Shown: positions 1 through 9,144, numbered from the stretch's first letter. The stretch is DNA of 18,310 nt from Oscillospiraceae bacterium (GCA_016296165.1 JAEDJV010000041.1:1-18310); one strand, 5' to 3'. The notes: generated from the letters alone by a model not told the origin. Made by a program: numbers and translations.

Positions 1-1112
1 ATGTTATAAGCAGAATTTAGTGCCGAATCAAGATCAGAGCCAAATCTTACAACAGCTTCTGATTTTTGAGTTTCAAATGAATATCCCATAATCGCTGATG
101 AAGTAATATACGCCAGATCATATCCCGGGATAGATAATCCGCTGAAAAAAGTTGAGGCTTTACCGGTATTCATTTCTTTTTCGGAAACAGTCCTGCCTGT
201 TTTACAATCTATCTCATAAACATGATATACGATATAGTCGGATGTGGCACAGAGAAGAATATTTCCGTTATCCGCAATAGCTGTTCCGACAAAATAACCG
301 TCCCAGTTTTCAAAATCATCGCGCATAAAAAATGCTTTTCCATCTTTGTCAATTCCGTAAAAATGCGGCATAACTTTAAAATCCATACCGTAATCAACGG
401 CATAAACAAAATAGCTGCCATCATCAGTTCTGAACAGTTCAATCACTTCAACTGAATCAGAACTAATAATATCTCCGCTTAATTTTATTTCTTCGACTGT
501 CTCAAGCGTGTCAGAATTAAATCTTACAGCATATGTATCCTTTCCGTCTTCGGTATATCTGGACTTTATCGCTGTAAAACCGCCTTCTGAATCTGCTCTC
601 AGTCCGGATACAGATTCGCCCTCCGGAACATTTACATCAGCTGTTATTTGTCCGGTAACGCTGTCAAGAATGCATAGTCTCTGGTTGTTATCCTTATCCG
701 CATACGCAGTATATAGTTTACCATTATCCATCACCATAAACTGTATACTAAGATATTCTATTGCACTAAGTTCGACTTCTCTTACCTGTTTTGATGAAAC
801 ATCAATAATCTGTGCATACTCCTTGACAAAGGAACCACCTGGCTGTTCAAAAACAGTTATCTTGCCGCCTGCATATTGAATTGATTCGATATTTTCAAAA
901 GTCTTGTCAGTACCGATTGGAGTAACATCATATCTATAATCCGGTATCTCCTGTTCAGTTTCATCAGAATTAATAACGGACGTCGTTTCTGAGGACGAAT
1001 CATTTTCTTCTGACCCACTGTCTTTCTGACACCCGTAAAACGATACTGAAATCATGGCTGCTGATATCAGAACAGCCATACTTTTTATTATACTTTCTTT
1101 TTTCATTATCAT
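1..1112 (-). CDS. Lipoprotein with beta-propeller-like N-terminus, tandem paralogue of the upstream solute-binding protein (3' end outside window)
   Basis: The frame stays open from the ATG at 1112 to the left edge, about 370 codons, so the C-terminus is missing. The ATG shares its last bases with the TGA of the preceding gene (ATGA overlap) and lies 5 bases after GGAG, so it is preferred over the in-frame ATG at 1106. The N-terminus has Lys-rich residues, a hydrophobic stretch and a lipobox-like SFYGC with Cys28. Phe at -3 is atypical, but lipidation is still likely. The visible part aligns with residues of about 70-320 of the upstream 1066-residue protein: LYTAYADKDNNQ against LYISYSDEDYNQ, DGSYFV against DGSYYF, and MRDDFENWDGYF against CVDDFSDMEGYP. 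The repeated D-G-x-(I/L)-Y strands suggest a beta-propeller. A C-terminal solute-binding domain like its neighbour's is likely but lies outside the window. The transported substrate is unknown. Confidence 0.85.
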   Translation of the reverse strand, partial: MIMKKESIIKSMAVLISAAMISVSFYGCQKDSGSEENDSSSETTSVINSDETEQEIPDYRYDVTPIGTDKTFENIESIQYAGGKITVFEQPGGSFVKEYAQIIDVSSKQVREVELSAIEYLSIQFMVMDNGKLYTAYADKDNNQRLCILDSVTGQITADVNVPEGESVSGLRADSEGGFTAIKSRYTEDGKDTYAVRFNSDTLETVEEIKLSGDIISSDSVEVIELFRTDDGSYFVYAVDYGMDFKVMPHFYGIDKDGKAFFMRDDFENWDGYFVGTAIADNGNILLCATSDYIVYHVYEIDCKTGRTVSEKEMNTGKASTFFSGLSIPGYDLAYITSSAIMGYSFETQKSEAVVRFGSDLDSALNSAYN

Positions 1113-4100
1113 TTTATCTCCTTCAGATAAGTTGAAACCTTATTCTGAATAGTACCTGCCACTTCTGCTGCTGTTTTTGATCCCGCAATGAAAGCTTCTA
1201 TTTCTTCATCAACAATTGCTGTGATTCTTTCGTCTGATACCATTGCACTGTCAGCATTTGAGATTAAGTCTCTCACCTTATCAGCCGTCTGTTTGTCAAG
1301 CGGGGTCATTTCTACCGCTTCTCCATCAGGTGATTCTACTAAATATCCGCTGTATTCATCTGACATTGCTCGTTTTTCAATCTTGTCATAGGCTGACTTC
1401 AGTACAGGGAATGTTGATGCATAATCTTCATTTAATGAGTTCTGATAATCTTCAAGAATAAACTCTCTGATAAAGCTCCATGCGGCATCCTTGTTCTTTG
1501 ATTTTTCACAGATTCCGAATGTTGAGTCAGCAGCGATAAGTGCTCCGTTTCCTTCATCTGACGGAAATCCCTTGAGGGCAACTTCACCGTTTACCGCACC
1601 CTGCTGGAGTTCGAGAAGAGTCCTGAAATCAAAAAGATTTAATACTTCAAGAGAACATTTTTTATCCGCAAATCTTCTGATTATTTCTGATTCTTTATCC
1701 ATGTCTTCATATCTTGGAGTGATTGAATCTTCATCTTCCTCATCGATTCCGTCTTCATTAATAAATTCCAGAAGTCTGATAAAGTTTTCATTATCAAAAT
1801 CGCATGTCTTGTTCTCAAAGTCAACAAATTCACTCATATTTCTTTTGATAAATAAATCGGCAAGTTCTGTTTTTGGCATTTCATAAAAAACACTGCCCTT
1901 ATCTGCGTTTGCAAAAAACTCGTCATAAGTCCAGCCTGATTCTTTACCAAGTGTCTGGGCACTGCCGGCAAGAGTCAAAACTGAGAAGTTTGTAACCAGC
2001 TGATTGAGTTTTCCCTTATATGAAAATATATCAAAAATATTTTCAAAATAATCTTCTCTTGAAATTTCCTTGTCATTATCAATCATTGGATTAAGGTCAG
2101 CAAGAATTCCTTTTGCTGCAAAAGAAGTCATATCAACTTCTGTATTGCCGATAATAATATCCGGAATATTTCCTGAAGCTATATCATTGTTAAGCTTGAA
2201 TGCACCTGACTTATATGTATCATCTTCATATTCACTAAACTTTGAGTAATCATTTACCTGTATTCTGTATTCATCATTTGTTTTGTTAAAGTCAACAATA
2301 GAAGACTGAAGCCCGTTATAGTACGAGATATCCATTCCTGCTACTGTGATAATCTTTTTGTTCTGAATCTTTTTCAGTGTTTCTTCATCTGCTCTGTTAA
2401 GTACTTTAACTGATGATTCACCTGTTTCATAGTCATACATGTTGCAAATCATACGGTCTTTTCCGCAAAATGCAACAGATCTTACTCTTGCAAGAATATC
2501 TGAGTCAACCCAGTTTATAATCTCTGTTGTCTTATTATCCTTAATACTATATCCGTAGATACCTTCAGAAGTACTTAAACAGAAATCATAATTTCCGTCA
2601 CCAGGTAAAATATCATAATCATACGGAAGATCGAGGTCAGCTGCCTCACCAACAGTACCATTTACAAGATCAATTTTCGAAATCTCAGTAACGTAATCCT
2701 TATTGCTGTAAATTATATAATCACCGTCTGATTCTGTATTGATTAAATTCTGTATATCATTTATTCTTTCGTCAGATATAGTCTTTGTAACCTTTCCTTC
2801 AGAATCAAGTTCAACGATGTATGAAGAGCCTTCTTTGTCATACGAATAAGTACTGATTCCAAGATAAATATTTCCGTTTTCAGCTACTTTTATCAGACCA
2901 ACATACGAATCACCCAAATTGTCAATTCCATCTATGTTGTCTATTGAAAAGGTATTTTCAAGCTCCCCTTCTTCACTGTAAACCTTAATGGCATAAGTCA
3001 TTTTATGCCCGCCGTCTTCATCACTCTCATCATATGTATTAACTTCATTTACCATGTAGATCTTTCCGTCTTTTGATACATCCATAACAGAAATATACCC
3101 ACCGTTTTCAGGAACAAAGCTAAAGGAATTAATCTCATTACCGTCAGTATCAAATATACTGATAATCTGACTGCTTTCGCCCCATACTTCATTATAAATG
3201 AAGAGGTTGTTATCTGAATATGAAACCATTCTTGAATCTTTGAATTCGGATGGGATATCTGTTCCAAATTCCAGAACCTTTTCAGTTTTTCCTGATTCAA
3301 CTGAAAGCTTGTACATGCCGTCAGATGTGAGCACAACCATATCAGCGTCTTCATAATTCAGATTTTCTACAATAGTCACAAATTCAGAATCCAGACTGCA
3401 TTCATATCTGTTTACCACTTCACCTGTAAGTGAATCAATTTCATTGAAGAAAAAGTTAGAGTAATCCTCCGTTGTTGCCAGTGATATATTGCCGTTCTTC
3501 AGCGTTGTTATAAAGGCAGGATATCCTTCCATATCTGAAAAATCATCTACACAGAAAACTTCATCCAGTTCAGCAGTTGTTTTTCGGAGCTTAATTTTCA
3601 TATCTTCAGATTCTGACGTAAAATCATATACTACTGACATAAAATAATATGATCCGTCGGCCGCTGATTCAATATAACCTACAGTTTCATTATTTTCAAG
3701 ATTTAATTTCTTGTTAAGATTTTCTGAGGACTTTCTCTCTAAAGTAACTGCATCGTATTTTTCAAGATAAGATTCAGCAGATTTCATTCCCCATTTACCC
3801 TTAGACACGAGAATACTTCCGTCGTTATCTTTTTTAATCTCCATAGGATACTCATCCTGAGGAAAAGATATTTCATTTGTTATTGAATTAGACTCAAGAT
3901 CAAAAGCAGCGAATTTCTGATTGTAATCTTCATCTGAATATGAAATATAAAGTGTATTACCTTCATAGTACACCTTATCCACATAAGAAATATTAAGAGA
4001 AGAAAAATCAACTTCCTTTGATTTCTTTTCAGTCATATCAAATATGCTTGCTTTTCTCTGACAGTTGTCTGCTCCTTCGGACATACCCCAGATATATACT

Positions 4101-4309
4101 TTATCATTTAAACCATAGATTTGATCTATATTCCCCATATTTTCAGGAGTTGTAAATTCTGAAGATGTAAAATAGTTGACTATTTGTTTTGCTTCATTTG
4201 TCTTTACATTGTCTCCTTTGTTTCCCGCTTTACAGCCAGCCATTGAAAAAATCATTGCTGTTGCAAGAAATGCGCTTAATGCCCTTTTGATGAATTTTGA
4301 ATTATTCAT
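1109..4309 (-). CDS. Extracellular solute-binding lipoprotein with a large N-terminal beta-propeller-like region
   Basis: The predicted product is 1066 residues. A lipoprotein signal ends in the lipobox SMAGC (Cys26), so the protein should sit on the outer face of the membrane. Residues of about 45-640 contain repeated D/N-G-x-I-Y-type strands and read like a WD/NHL-type propeller. Residues of about 651-1066 match family 1 solute-binding proteins of ABC importers: IITVAGMD, then VDFNKTNDEYRIQVNDYS, a 'GILADLNPMI' segment, 'SGWTYDEF' and 'KDAAWSFIREF'. A usual family member has about 400-450 residues, so this one is more than twice that length. The start at 4309 follows AAAGGG. The longer frame from 4336 has no ribosome site and is rejected. 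The gene overlaps the end of the upstream gene by 8 bases and the next gene by ATGA. It is probably the substrate receptor for the two permeases at the head of the operon. The ligand is not identifiable. Confidence 0.9.
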   Translation of the reverse strand: MNNSKFIKRALSAFLATAMIFSMAGCKAGNKGDNVKTNEAKQIVNYFTSSEFTTPENMGNIDQIYGLNDKVYIWGMSEGADNCQRKASIFDMTEKKSKEVDFSSLNISYVDKVYYEGNTLYISYSDEDYNQKFAAFDLESNSITNEISFPQDEYPMEIKKDNDGSILVSKGKWGMKSAESYLEKYDAVTLERKSSENLNKKLNLENNETVGYIESAADGSYYFMSVVYDFTSESEDMKIKLRKTTAELDEVFCVDDFSDMEGYPAFITTLKNGNISLATTEDYSNFFFNEIDSLTGEVVNRYECSLDSEFVTIVENLNYEDADMVVLTSDGMYKLSVESGKTEKVLEFGTDIPSEFKDSRMVSYSDNNLFIYNEVWGESSQIISIFDTDGNEINSFSFVPENGGYISVMDVSKDGKIYMVNEVNTYDESDEDGGHKMTYAIKVYSEEGELENTFSIDNIDGIDNLGDSYVGLIKVAENGNIYLGISTYSYDKEGSSYIVELDSEGKVTKTISDERINDIQNLINTESDGDYIIYSNKDYVTEISKIDLVNGTVGEAADLDLPYDYDILPGDGNYDFCLSTSEGIYGYSIKDNKTTEIINWVDSDILARVRSVAFCGKDRMICNMYDYETGESSVKVLNRADEETLKKIQNKKIITVAGMDISYYNGLQSSIVDFNKTNDEYRIQVNDYSKFSEYEDDTYKSGAFKLNNDIASGNIPDIIIGNTEVDMTSFAAKGILADLNPMIDNDKEISREDYFENIFDIFSYKGKLNQLVTNFSVLTLAGSAQTLGKESGWTYDEFFANADKGSVFYEMPKTELADLFIKRNMSEFVDFENKTCDFDNENFIRLLEFINEDGIDEEDEDSITPRYEDMDKESEIIRRFADKKCSLEVLNLFDFRTLLELQQGAVNGEVALKGFPSDEGNGALIAADSTFGICEKSKNKDAAWSFIREFILEDYQNSLNEDYASTFPVLKSAYDKIEKRAMSDEYSGYLVESPDGEAVEMTPLDKQTADKVRDLISNADSAMVSDERITAIVDEEIEAFIAGSKTAAEVAGTIQNKVSTYLKEIK

Positions 4310-5447
4310 ATTTTTTTTCCCTTTCTGAATTAACATTTGTTTCTACATCGATATAGTCTGATATCTTCTTTTTATAAGTATATTTGTCAGTAAGCTTCTC
4401 AATGTAATCCTTAAGATGCCATTTTCTGTTGAGATAAAGCTTTGCTGTAAATATAATTACCGTAATTAAAATATATGCTGCCAGAAGAAGTATTATAAAA
4501 AAAACTGCTGTAAGCCATGCTTCATTTACTCTGGCAGAATTCTCCCAGTATGGAAAAGCTATTGGTTTCGATACAACCTGATTTTTGCCAAAAGATTTCA
4601 GATTATTAAAAAGTTCTGAAGCCTTATATCTGTTTGTATTATCAACAATAACTGAACTGATTTTTTCTTCAGCTGACTGTATGTCATCCTGAACATTCAT
4701 CGTATCTATGCCGTAATATTCAAGAAAAATATTTTTTGCATAGTTTGATACCGGATTCGGAATCACAGATTCATAGCAGAGAAGTGATGTATCAAGCCCG
4801 GCTTCCTCCAGTGCATCATAGTGAATATAAACTACCGGTGACTTTGGATAAGCCACTTTTACAGCCTTACTGTCTTCAGCCTTTACTACTCCTGCAACTT
4901 CAAACTCTTTACCGCCTACGGTAAATTTCATCCCTACAATATCTGATGAATTAAAAATTATCCATGCGGCTTCTTCATCCAGAACTGCTCTTGAATTTTT
5001 TAGTTCATCAGAATAAATATAATTTCCTGATATCAGTTCAAGAGGATGAAAATCAAAAAATTCTCCTCCTGTACCTATGATATTAATATCCGAACTGCAA
5101 AAATCTGTTTTTCCGCTTTCCACATCATATACACTTGCATTTGCAGTACTCATACACGATGAATAAGCATCAATCCACACTTTTGCACCTTCATTAACAG
5201 GAGTATATGATTCGGATTTTAATTTAGTATCAATATATTCTCTTAGTTTGAGAGCATCGTTTGCCCCGGATAATTCACTTCCCGGCTGCATAAATACCGA
5301 TACCTGTGAGTATCTGGTTTCATCCGACTCCCATCTTTCAGCCATATTCTGAGATACGAGTTCATTCTTTAAAGCTGATGAAAAACAGGAAAGCCCGGCA
5401 ATTGCAGCCAGTGCAGCACCAAATAAAACAACTTTCTTTTTTTTCAT
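4302..5447 (-). CDS. MacB periplasmic-core-like membrane protein with only two transmembrane helices
   Basis: The predicted product is 381 residues. It has one N-terminal helix (about 6-24), an extracellular domain of about 285 residues, one C-terminal helix (about 312-333, rich in I/L/V/F) and a charged cytoplasmic tail of about 48 residues. The middle shows the pattern of the MacB_PCD domain of MacB/FtsX-type permeases: 'DFHPLELISGNYI', then 'RAVLDEEAAWIIF', then 'DIVGMKFTVGGKEFEVAGVV'. MacB/FtsX permeases have four helices, with two or more after this domain; here only one follows, so the pore-forming part is absent. The start at 5447 lies 7 bases after AGGAG and 4 bases after the upstream stop. 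The TTG 18 bases further upstream lies inside the upstream gene and has no good ribosome site. A partner role with the adjacent adaptor is inferred from position and fold. It could also be a scaffold or sensor and not a transporter. Confidence 0.75.
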   Translation of the reverse strand: MKKKKVVLFGAALAAIAGLSCFSSALKNELVSQNMAERWESDETRYSQVSVFMQPGSELSGANDALKLREYIDTKLKSESYTPVNEGAKVWIDAYSSCMSTANASVYDVESGKTDFCSSDINIIGTGGEFFDFHPLELISGNYIYSDELKNSRAVLDEEAAWIIFNSSDIVGMKFTVGGKEFEVAGVVKAEDSKAVKVAYPKSPVVYIHYDALEEAGLDTSLLCYESVIPNPVSNYAKNIFLEYYGIDTMNVQDDIQSAEEKISSVIVDNTNRYKASELFNNLKSFGKNQVVSKPIAFPYWENSARVNEAWLTAVFFIILLLAAYILITVIIFTAKLYLNRKWHLKDYIEKLTDKYTYKKKISDYIDVETNVNSEREKKYE

Positions 5448-5451
5448 CTCT

Positions 5452-7299
5452 TTACTCCTGCGCAAATCTCACCTGATCTCCAGACTTAAACGGTTTTGAG
5501 GATGCTGTAATTATATAATCTGCAGCATCTCCAAAATCACCGGTTACTGCACACTGAGTATCGTCTTCAGCAACAACAACAACCGCTACCTTTTCAACTA
5601 TATATCTGTTTCCAAGAGGCGTACTCTTTGATCTGACCGCATAAACGAATTTTCCTGATGAATCCTGCTTTACAGAGTTTCTTGGGATAACCTTGTCATA
5701 AGGTGAAGCTGATTCACCAAGCTCTATTTTGATATTCTGTCCTTCAACAACATCACCTGAAAGTGAAAATACTACATTAAACTTTGAAGAATCCTGCTTA
5801 TCCTTGGTAATATTTTTCACAGTTACTGTTACATCGTTTGTATTGTCGGCAATTCTTGCTTCCTTTCCTTTTGTAACAGCCTTAGCCTGTTCGGATGAAA
5901 CTGATGCTGAAGCGGTAAATCCATCATCTGAAATATTAATAATCATAAGTTCATCATTTTCAGCAAATGACTGACCGGAGGAAAAATTAATTGATTCAAC
6001 AACACCTTCAACCGGAGAAACCACCTCTGAAGATGCCTGTTTATTAACGAGCTCTTCAAGATCTTTTTCAAGATCTTCGATTTTCTTCTTCTGTGCATCA
6101 AAATCAAGCTGTGTCTGTGCATCTGCAATTCTGTCTGTTTCCATCTGAATTTCAAGAGCGTGAATTGCTGAATCAAGTGCATACTGTGCTTCTCTTATAG
6201 CTGCATCATAATCAGTATCCGCACCGTCAGGGAGACTGCCGCCCGGAACTGATGAACCTTCAAGTTCGGAAAGCTGTGTTTCTATTGAAGACAGTTCAGA
6301 ATTAATTGAACCTGTAATTTCAGAGATTTTTTTACTGAGGGCATTTTCTGCATTATTTTTTTCTTCAGTCTTTTTATCAAGATTTGTCTTTGAAACAGTT
6401 ATCAGTTCTTTTACTGCCTTTAACTCGTCTATATCTTCTTTAAAACGCTTTATCTCTATTTCCTTGTCTTCAATAACTCTGGCGTCTGCTTTATCCTCAC
6501 GGAGTCTGTTAAGTACTCTTTCCATATCAGCAAGAGTTCTCTCCTCCATAGTCTTAACTCCTGCATCTCCTCCTGCAGCCTGATATCTTTCAGTATATCT
6601 GTTGTATTCAGTTTCTGCTTCTGCAAATTCTTTTTGTGCAGCGATTGATTTTTCTGACAGTTCAGAAATCTGACTGTATCTCTCACTGCTCATGAGTGAA
6701 TATGAACCTGATGTTATAGCCTCAAGATCTTTGGTTAATAAATTTTTCTTCTGAAGAAGAGATGAAATTATTCCGCTGTTATCTTCCGGTACAGGCTGAT
6801 TTGCTGCATTGTTCTTGGCAGCAACTGCACTGTTAAGTCTGTCTCTTGCCTGTGAAATCGCAAGATTCTGATCATAGTAATCCCTGGCAACACTCATTAT
6901 CGATTTTTCGTATTCAACTTTAAGCTGATCTATTTCCTCCTGAAGTGCTTCAGCCTCAGAACTGTCCTTTACATCTGCAAGAAAAAACAGCACCTGTCCT
7001 TCCTTTACTTCCTGTCCCCTTTTTACAGCAACTCTTTTTATATCGCGATTTTCATCAGCTGTAACTGTATATTTTTTATTTGCTTCTGCTGTAAGATCAA
7101 GCTGATAAGCTTTTGAGACAGAACTTCTTGACATACGTGTAACCGATACTTCAGGAAGCGAATAATTCATGATCGTATTTGAGAAAAAAGTGAGAAGAAG
7201 CATTACAAGAAGAAAAACTATTATAATGTTTTTTACTATTTCTTTTCTGTTTCTCACTCTCACTTCGCTGTTCGTGTTATTTATTTCTTTGTTATCCAT
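5452..7299 (-). CDS. MacA/HlyD-type membrane fusion (adaptor) protein with an extended coiled coil
   Basis: The predicted product is 615 residues. A cytoplasmic N-terminus of about 22 residues is followed by a membrane helix (about 23-45). Two half-lipoyl motifs flank the hairpin: 'DIKRVAVKRGQEVKEGQVLFF' at about 85-105 and 'SPVEGVVESINFSSGQSF' at about 425-445. Between them, about 310 residues are rich in Glu, Lys, Gln and Leu with few prolines, so a long multi-segment coiled coil is expected. Beta-barrel and membrane-proximal domains follow (about 460-615, including 'IPRNSVKQDSSGKFVYAV'). MacA-type adaptors usually have a shorter hairpin, so this is a long member. The family links inner-membrane transporters to partners outside the membrane. 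A Gram-positive cell has no TolC, so the coil may span the cell wall or organise the complex. The start follows AAAGGA with about 10 bases of spacing. The gene is 28 bases after the MalG-like gene. Confidence 0.88.
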   Translation of the reverse strand: MDNKEINNTNSEVRVRNRKEIVKNIIIVFLLVMLLLTFFSNTIMNYSLPEVSVTRMSRSSVSKAYQLDLTAEANKKYTVTADENRDIKRVAVKRGQEVKEGQVLFFLADVKDSSEAEALQEEIDQLKVEYEKSIMSVARDYYDQNLAISQARDRLNSAVAAKNNAANQPVPEDNSGIISSLLQKKNLLTKDLEAITSGSYSLMSSERYSQISELSEKSIAAQKEFAEAETEYNRYTERYQAAGGDAGVKTMEERTLADMERVLNRLREDKADARVIEDKEIEIKRFKEDIDELKAVKELITVSKTNLDKKTEEKNNAENALSKKISEITGSINSELSSIETQLSELEGSSVPGGSLPDGADTDYDAAIREAQYALDSAIHALEIQMETDRIADAQTQLDFDAQKKKIEDLEKDLEELVNKQASSEVVSPVEGVVESINFSSGQSFAENDELMIINISDDGFTASASVSSEQAKAVTKGKEARIADNTNDVTVTVKNITKDKQDSSKFNVVFSLSGDVVEGQNIKIELGESASPYDKVIPRNSVKQDSSGKFVYAVRSKSTPLGNRYIVEKVAVVVVAEDDTQCAVTGDFGDAADYIITASSKPFKSGDQVRFAQE

Positions 7300-7327
7300 T
7301 TAAATTATTTCCTTTCTTTTTTCCTTT

Positions 7328-8245
7328 TTATCCTTTTATTCCGCCTGAATATGCAATTCCTTCTACAAGATAATCTTCTCCATAGAAAAACATGAGAAGC
7401 GTTGGAATCATGTATATTACTGCAACTGCAAATGCAAGTCCGACATCTCCTGTATTAATCTTTGAGAGAAATACTGACAAAGGATGATAATCTGTATCTG
7501 AAAGCATAATAAGCGGCTGTTCAACCATATTCCAGTAATCAATAAAAAGAAGAAGTGATACCGAAAAAATTGCACTCTTTGAAAGCGGCAGACATATCTG
7601 TGTAAATATCTGAATCTCTCCGGCACCGTCAAGTTTTGCCGCTTCTATAAATGACGCAGGTATTCGTCTCATAACCTTTGCAAGAAGGAATACACTAAAC
7701 GGTGCAAATATCCCGGGAAGAATAATAGATAATCTTGTATCAAGAATGCCTAATTTGTCAGCTACAATATAGTTTGGAACCAGTGTAACCTGATACGGCA
7801 TAAGCATGAGTATTACATACAGAAAAAACAGAAGTTCCTTTAGTTTCCCCCGATATCTTGCAAAACTGTATGCAGCAAGTGAAGCGACTATTATCTGAAA
7901 AAGAACTATCGGAACTACCAGAATAACTGAGTTCCAGAACTTCATAAGATAGTCTGAACTTTTGAAAAGGACTGTCTTATACTGTTCCAAAGAAACTTTA
8001 TCCGGGATAAGTTTAAGATTCAGCTTATCTGATATAAACGTTTTCTTTGTTTCATTCTTGTCAAAGTTACTTATCATTGCTCCGTAGTTTGCATTTATTT
8101 CTTTCTGCGTCATAAATGAATTTGCAATTGTCACTACTGTCGGGAAAAGAAAAAGGAATGCAGTAAAAATGGCATACGCTGTCAGAAAAAACTTAACTAA
8201 TTTTCTTCCGATGTTTTTTCTTTTAGAGGATGCTTTTTTCATCAT
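7328..8245 (-). CDS. Carbohydrate-type ABC importer permease, MalG family
   Basis: The predicted product is 305 residues, normal for the family, with about six membrane helices. The first is at about 15-40, followed by the external loop typical of MalG-like subunits (about 45-95). The cytoplasmic EAA loop, which docks the ATPase, is intact: EAAKLDGAGE starts at residue 201 and ends in 'QICLPLSKSAIF'. The C-terminus 'EGIAYSGGIKG' is typical of MalG-type permeases. The ATG at 8245 overlaps the TGA of the MalF-like gene in an ATGA and lies 7 bases after AAGG, which favours it over the next-door ATG at 8242. It should form a heterodimer with the upstream permease and import an oligosaccharide or other polar solute. 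The substrate cannot be read from the sequence. No ATPase gene is in the window, so a shared MsmX-like ATPase encoded elsewhere is likely. Confidence 0.93.
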   Translation of the reverse strand: MMKKASSKRKNIGRKLVKFFLTAYAIFTAFLFLFPTVVTIANSFMTQKEINANYGAMISNFDKNETKKTFISDKLNLKLIPDKVSLEQYKTVLFKSSDYLMKFWNSVILVVPIVLFQIIVASLAAYSFARYRGKLKELLFFLYVILMLMPYQVTLVPNYIVADKLGILDTRLSIILPGIFAPFSVFLLAKVMRRIPASFIEAAKLDGAGEIQIFTQICLPLSKSAIFSVSLLLFIDYWNMVEQPLIMLSDTDYHPLSVFLSKINTGDVGLAFAVAVIYMIPTLLMFFYGEDYLVEGIAYSGGIKG

Positions 8246-9144
8246 TCCACATCCTTTCCAAACCAGTATTCAGCAATAAACAGGAACGCAATTACGACCA
8301 CCATGACAAGTGACATGATTATTGCTGACGATGATAATTTCTGATATTCAAGAAGTGAAAATGTATTGTTCATAAAATGCTGAATCATATACAGTGAATC
8401 AGGATAGTCTCCGGTAAGCAGATAAACCTCTCTGAATATCTTAAATGAATTAATCAGCGAAAGAACTGTTACAAACAAAATTGTTGGTGACAGGTACCTT
8501 AACTTCAAATGAAAAAATTTATAAAATGCTCCTGCCCCTTCGAGAGTTGCAACTTCAAGGATATCATTCGGGATATTGGAAATAGCAGCAAGAAACAGAA
8601 TCATGTTATATCCGAGGTTTTTCCACAAAAACATAAGGATTACAACCGTCATGCCAAGCGGTGTCTTCAGCCAGTCAACACTTTCTATTTCAAACACCTC
8701 AAGAAGCTGATTTACAGTTCCGTACTTATGGAACATGACCTGCCATACAAGTACTATCGAAGCTGTAGGCACCATCATAGGACACAGAAATGATGCCCTG
8801 AGCTGACTTTTAAAAGGTATCTTTGAATCCAGAAGCAAAGCAAGCAGCAGTGAAAGTACTACAACAAGCGGTACTGCAATAACTGAAAAAAGTGTAGTGT
8901 TTTTTGCAGCCATAAGGAACGCTTCGTTCTGCACTATTGATACAAAGTTATCAAAAAATACAAACTCATGATTGATAGGGTTGTCTATAACTGAATAGTA
9001 CACAACCACAAAAAAAGGAAGTATAAAAAATAACAATACTCCTGTCACACTTGGTGCAAGAAACGATATTTCTGTTATTTTTTCACTCTTTTTCAATGTC
9101 CTGCCTCTTAACTTCGGCAATTTTTCGTCTTTACTTTTTGTCAT
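8242..9144 (-). CDS. Carbohydrate-type ABC importer permease, MalF family
   Basis: The predicted product is 300 residues, the usual size for Firmicute MalF/UgpA-type permeases, with about six membrane helices. The first helix follows the conserved 'SFLAPSVTGVLLFFILPFF'. The EAA loop is a slightly altered EVATLEGAG starting at residue 197, followed by 'FHLKLRYLSPTILF'. The ATG at 9144 lies 6 bases after a strong GGAGG. A longer frame begins at a TTG at 9192 but lacks a ribosome site and falls in the leader of the promoter at 9216-9245, so it is rejected. This is the first gene of the operon and is translationally coupled to the MalG-like gene by ATGA. Its partner solute-binding protein is probably the lipoprotein encoded further down. 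Confidence 0.93.
   Translation of the reverse strand: MTKSKDEKLPKLRGRTLKKSEKITEISFLAPSVTGVLLFFILPFFVVVYYSVIDNPINHEFVFFDNFVSIVQNEAFLMAAKNTTLFSVIAVPLVVVLSLLLALLLDSKIPFKSQLRASFLCPMMVPTASIVLVWQVMFHKYGTVNQLLEVFEIESVDWLKTPLGMTVVILMFLWKNLGYNMILFLAAISNIPNDILEVATLEGAGAFYKFFHLKLRYLSPTILFVTVLSLINSFKIFREVYLLTGDYPDSLYMIQHFMNNTFSLLEYQKLSSSAIIMSLVMVVVIAFLFIAEYWFGKDVE

Noticed and set aside
508..879. Plus-strand open frame of 123 codons inside the left-edge lipoprotein gene
   Set aside because: It is antisense to a gene with clear signal peptide and paralogue similarity, and its product is low-complexity Ser/Thr/Leu with no recognisable domain or ribosome site.
1491..1886. Plus-strand open frame of 131 codons opposite the solute-binding domain
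   Set aside because: It is a Ser/Leu-rich shadow of a conserved domain on the other strand, with no independent support.
4310..4336. Longer start for the solute-binding lipoprotein
   Set aside because: No ribosome site precedes it, and its first residues are the translated AAAGGG site of the ATG at 4309.
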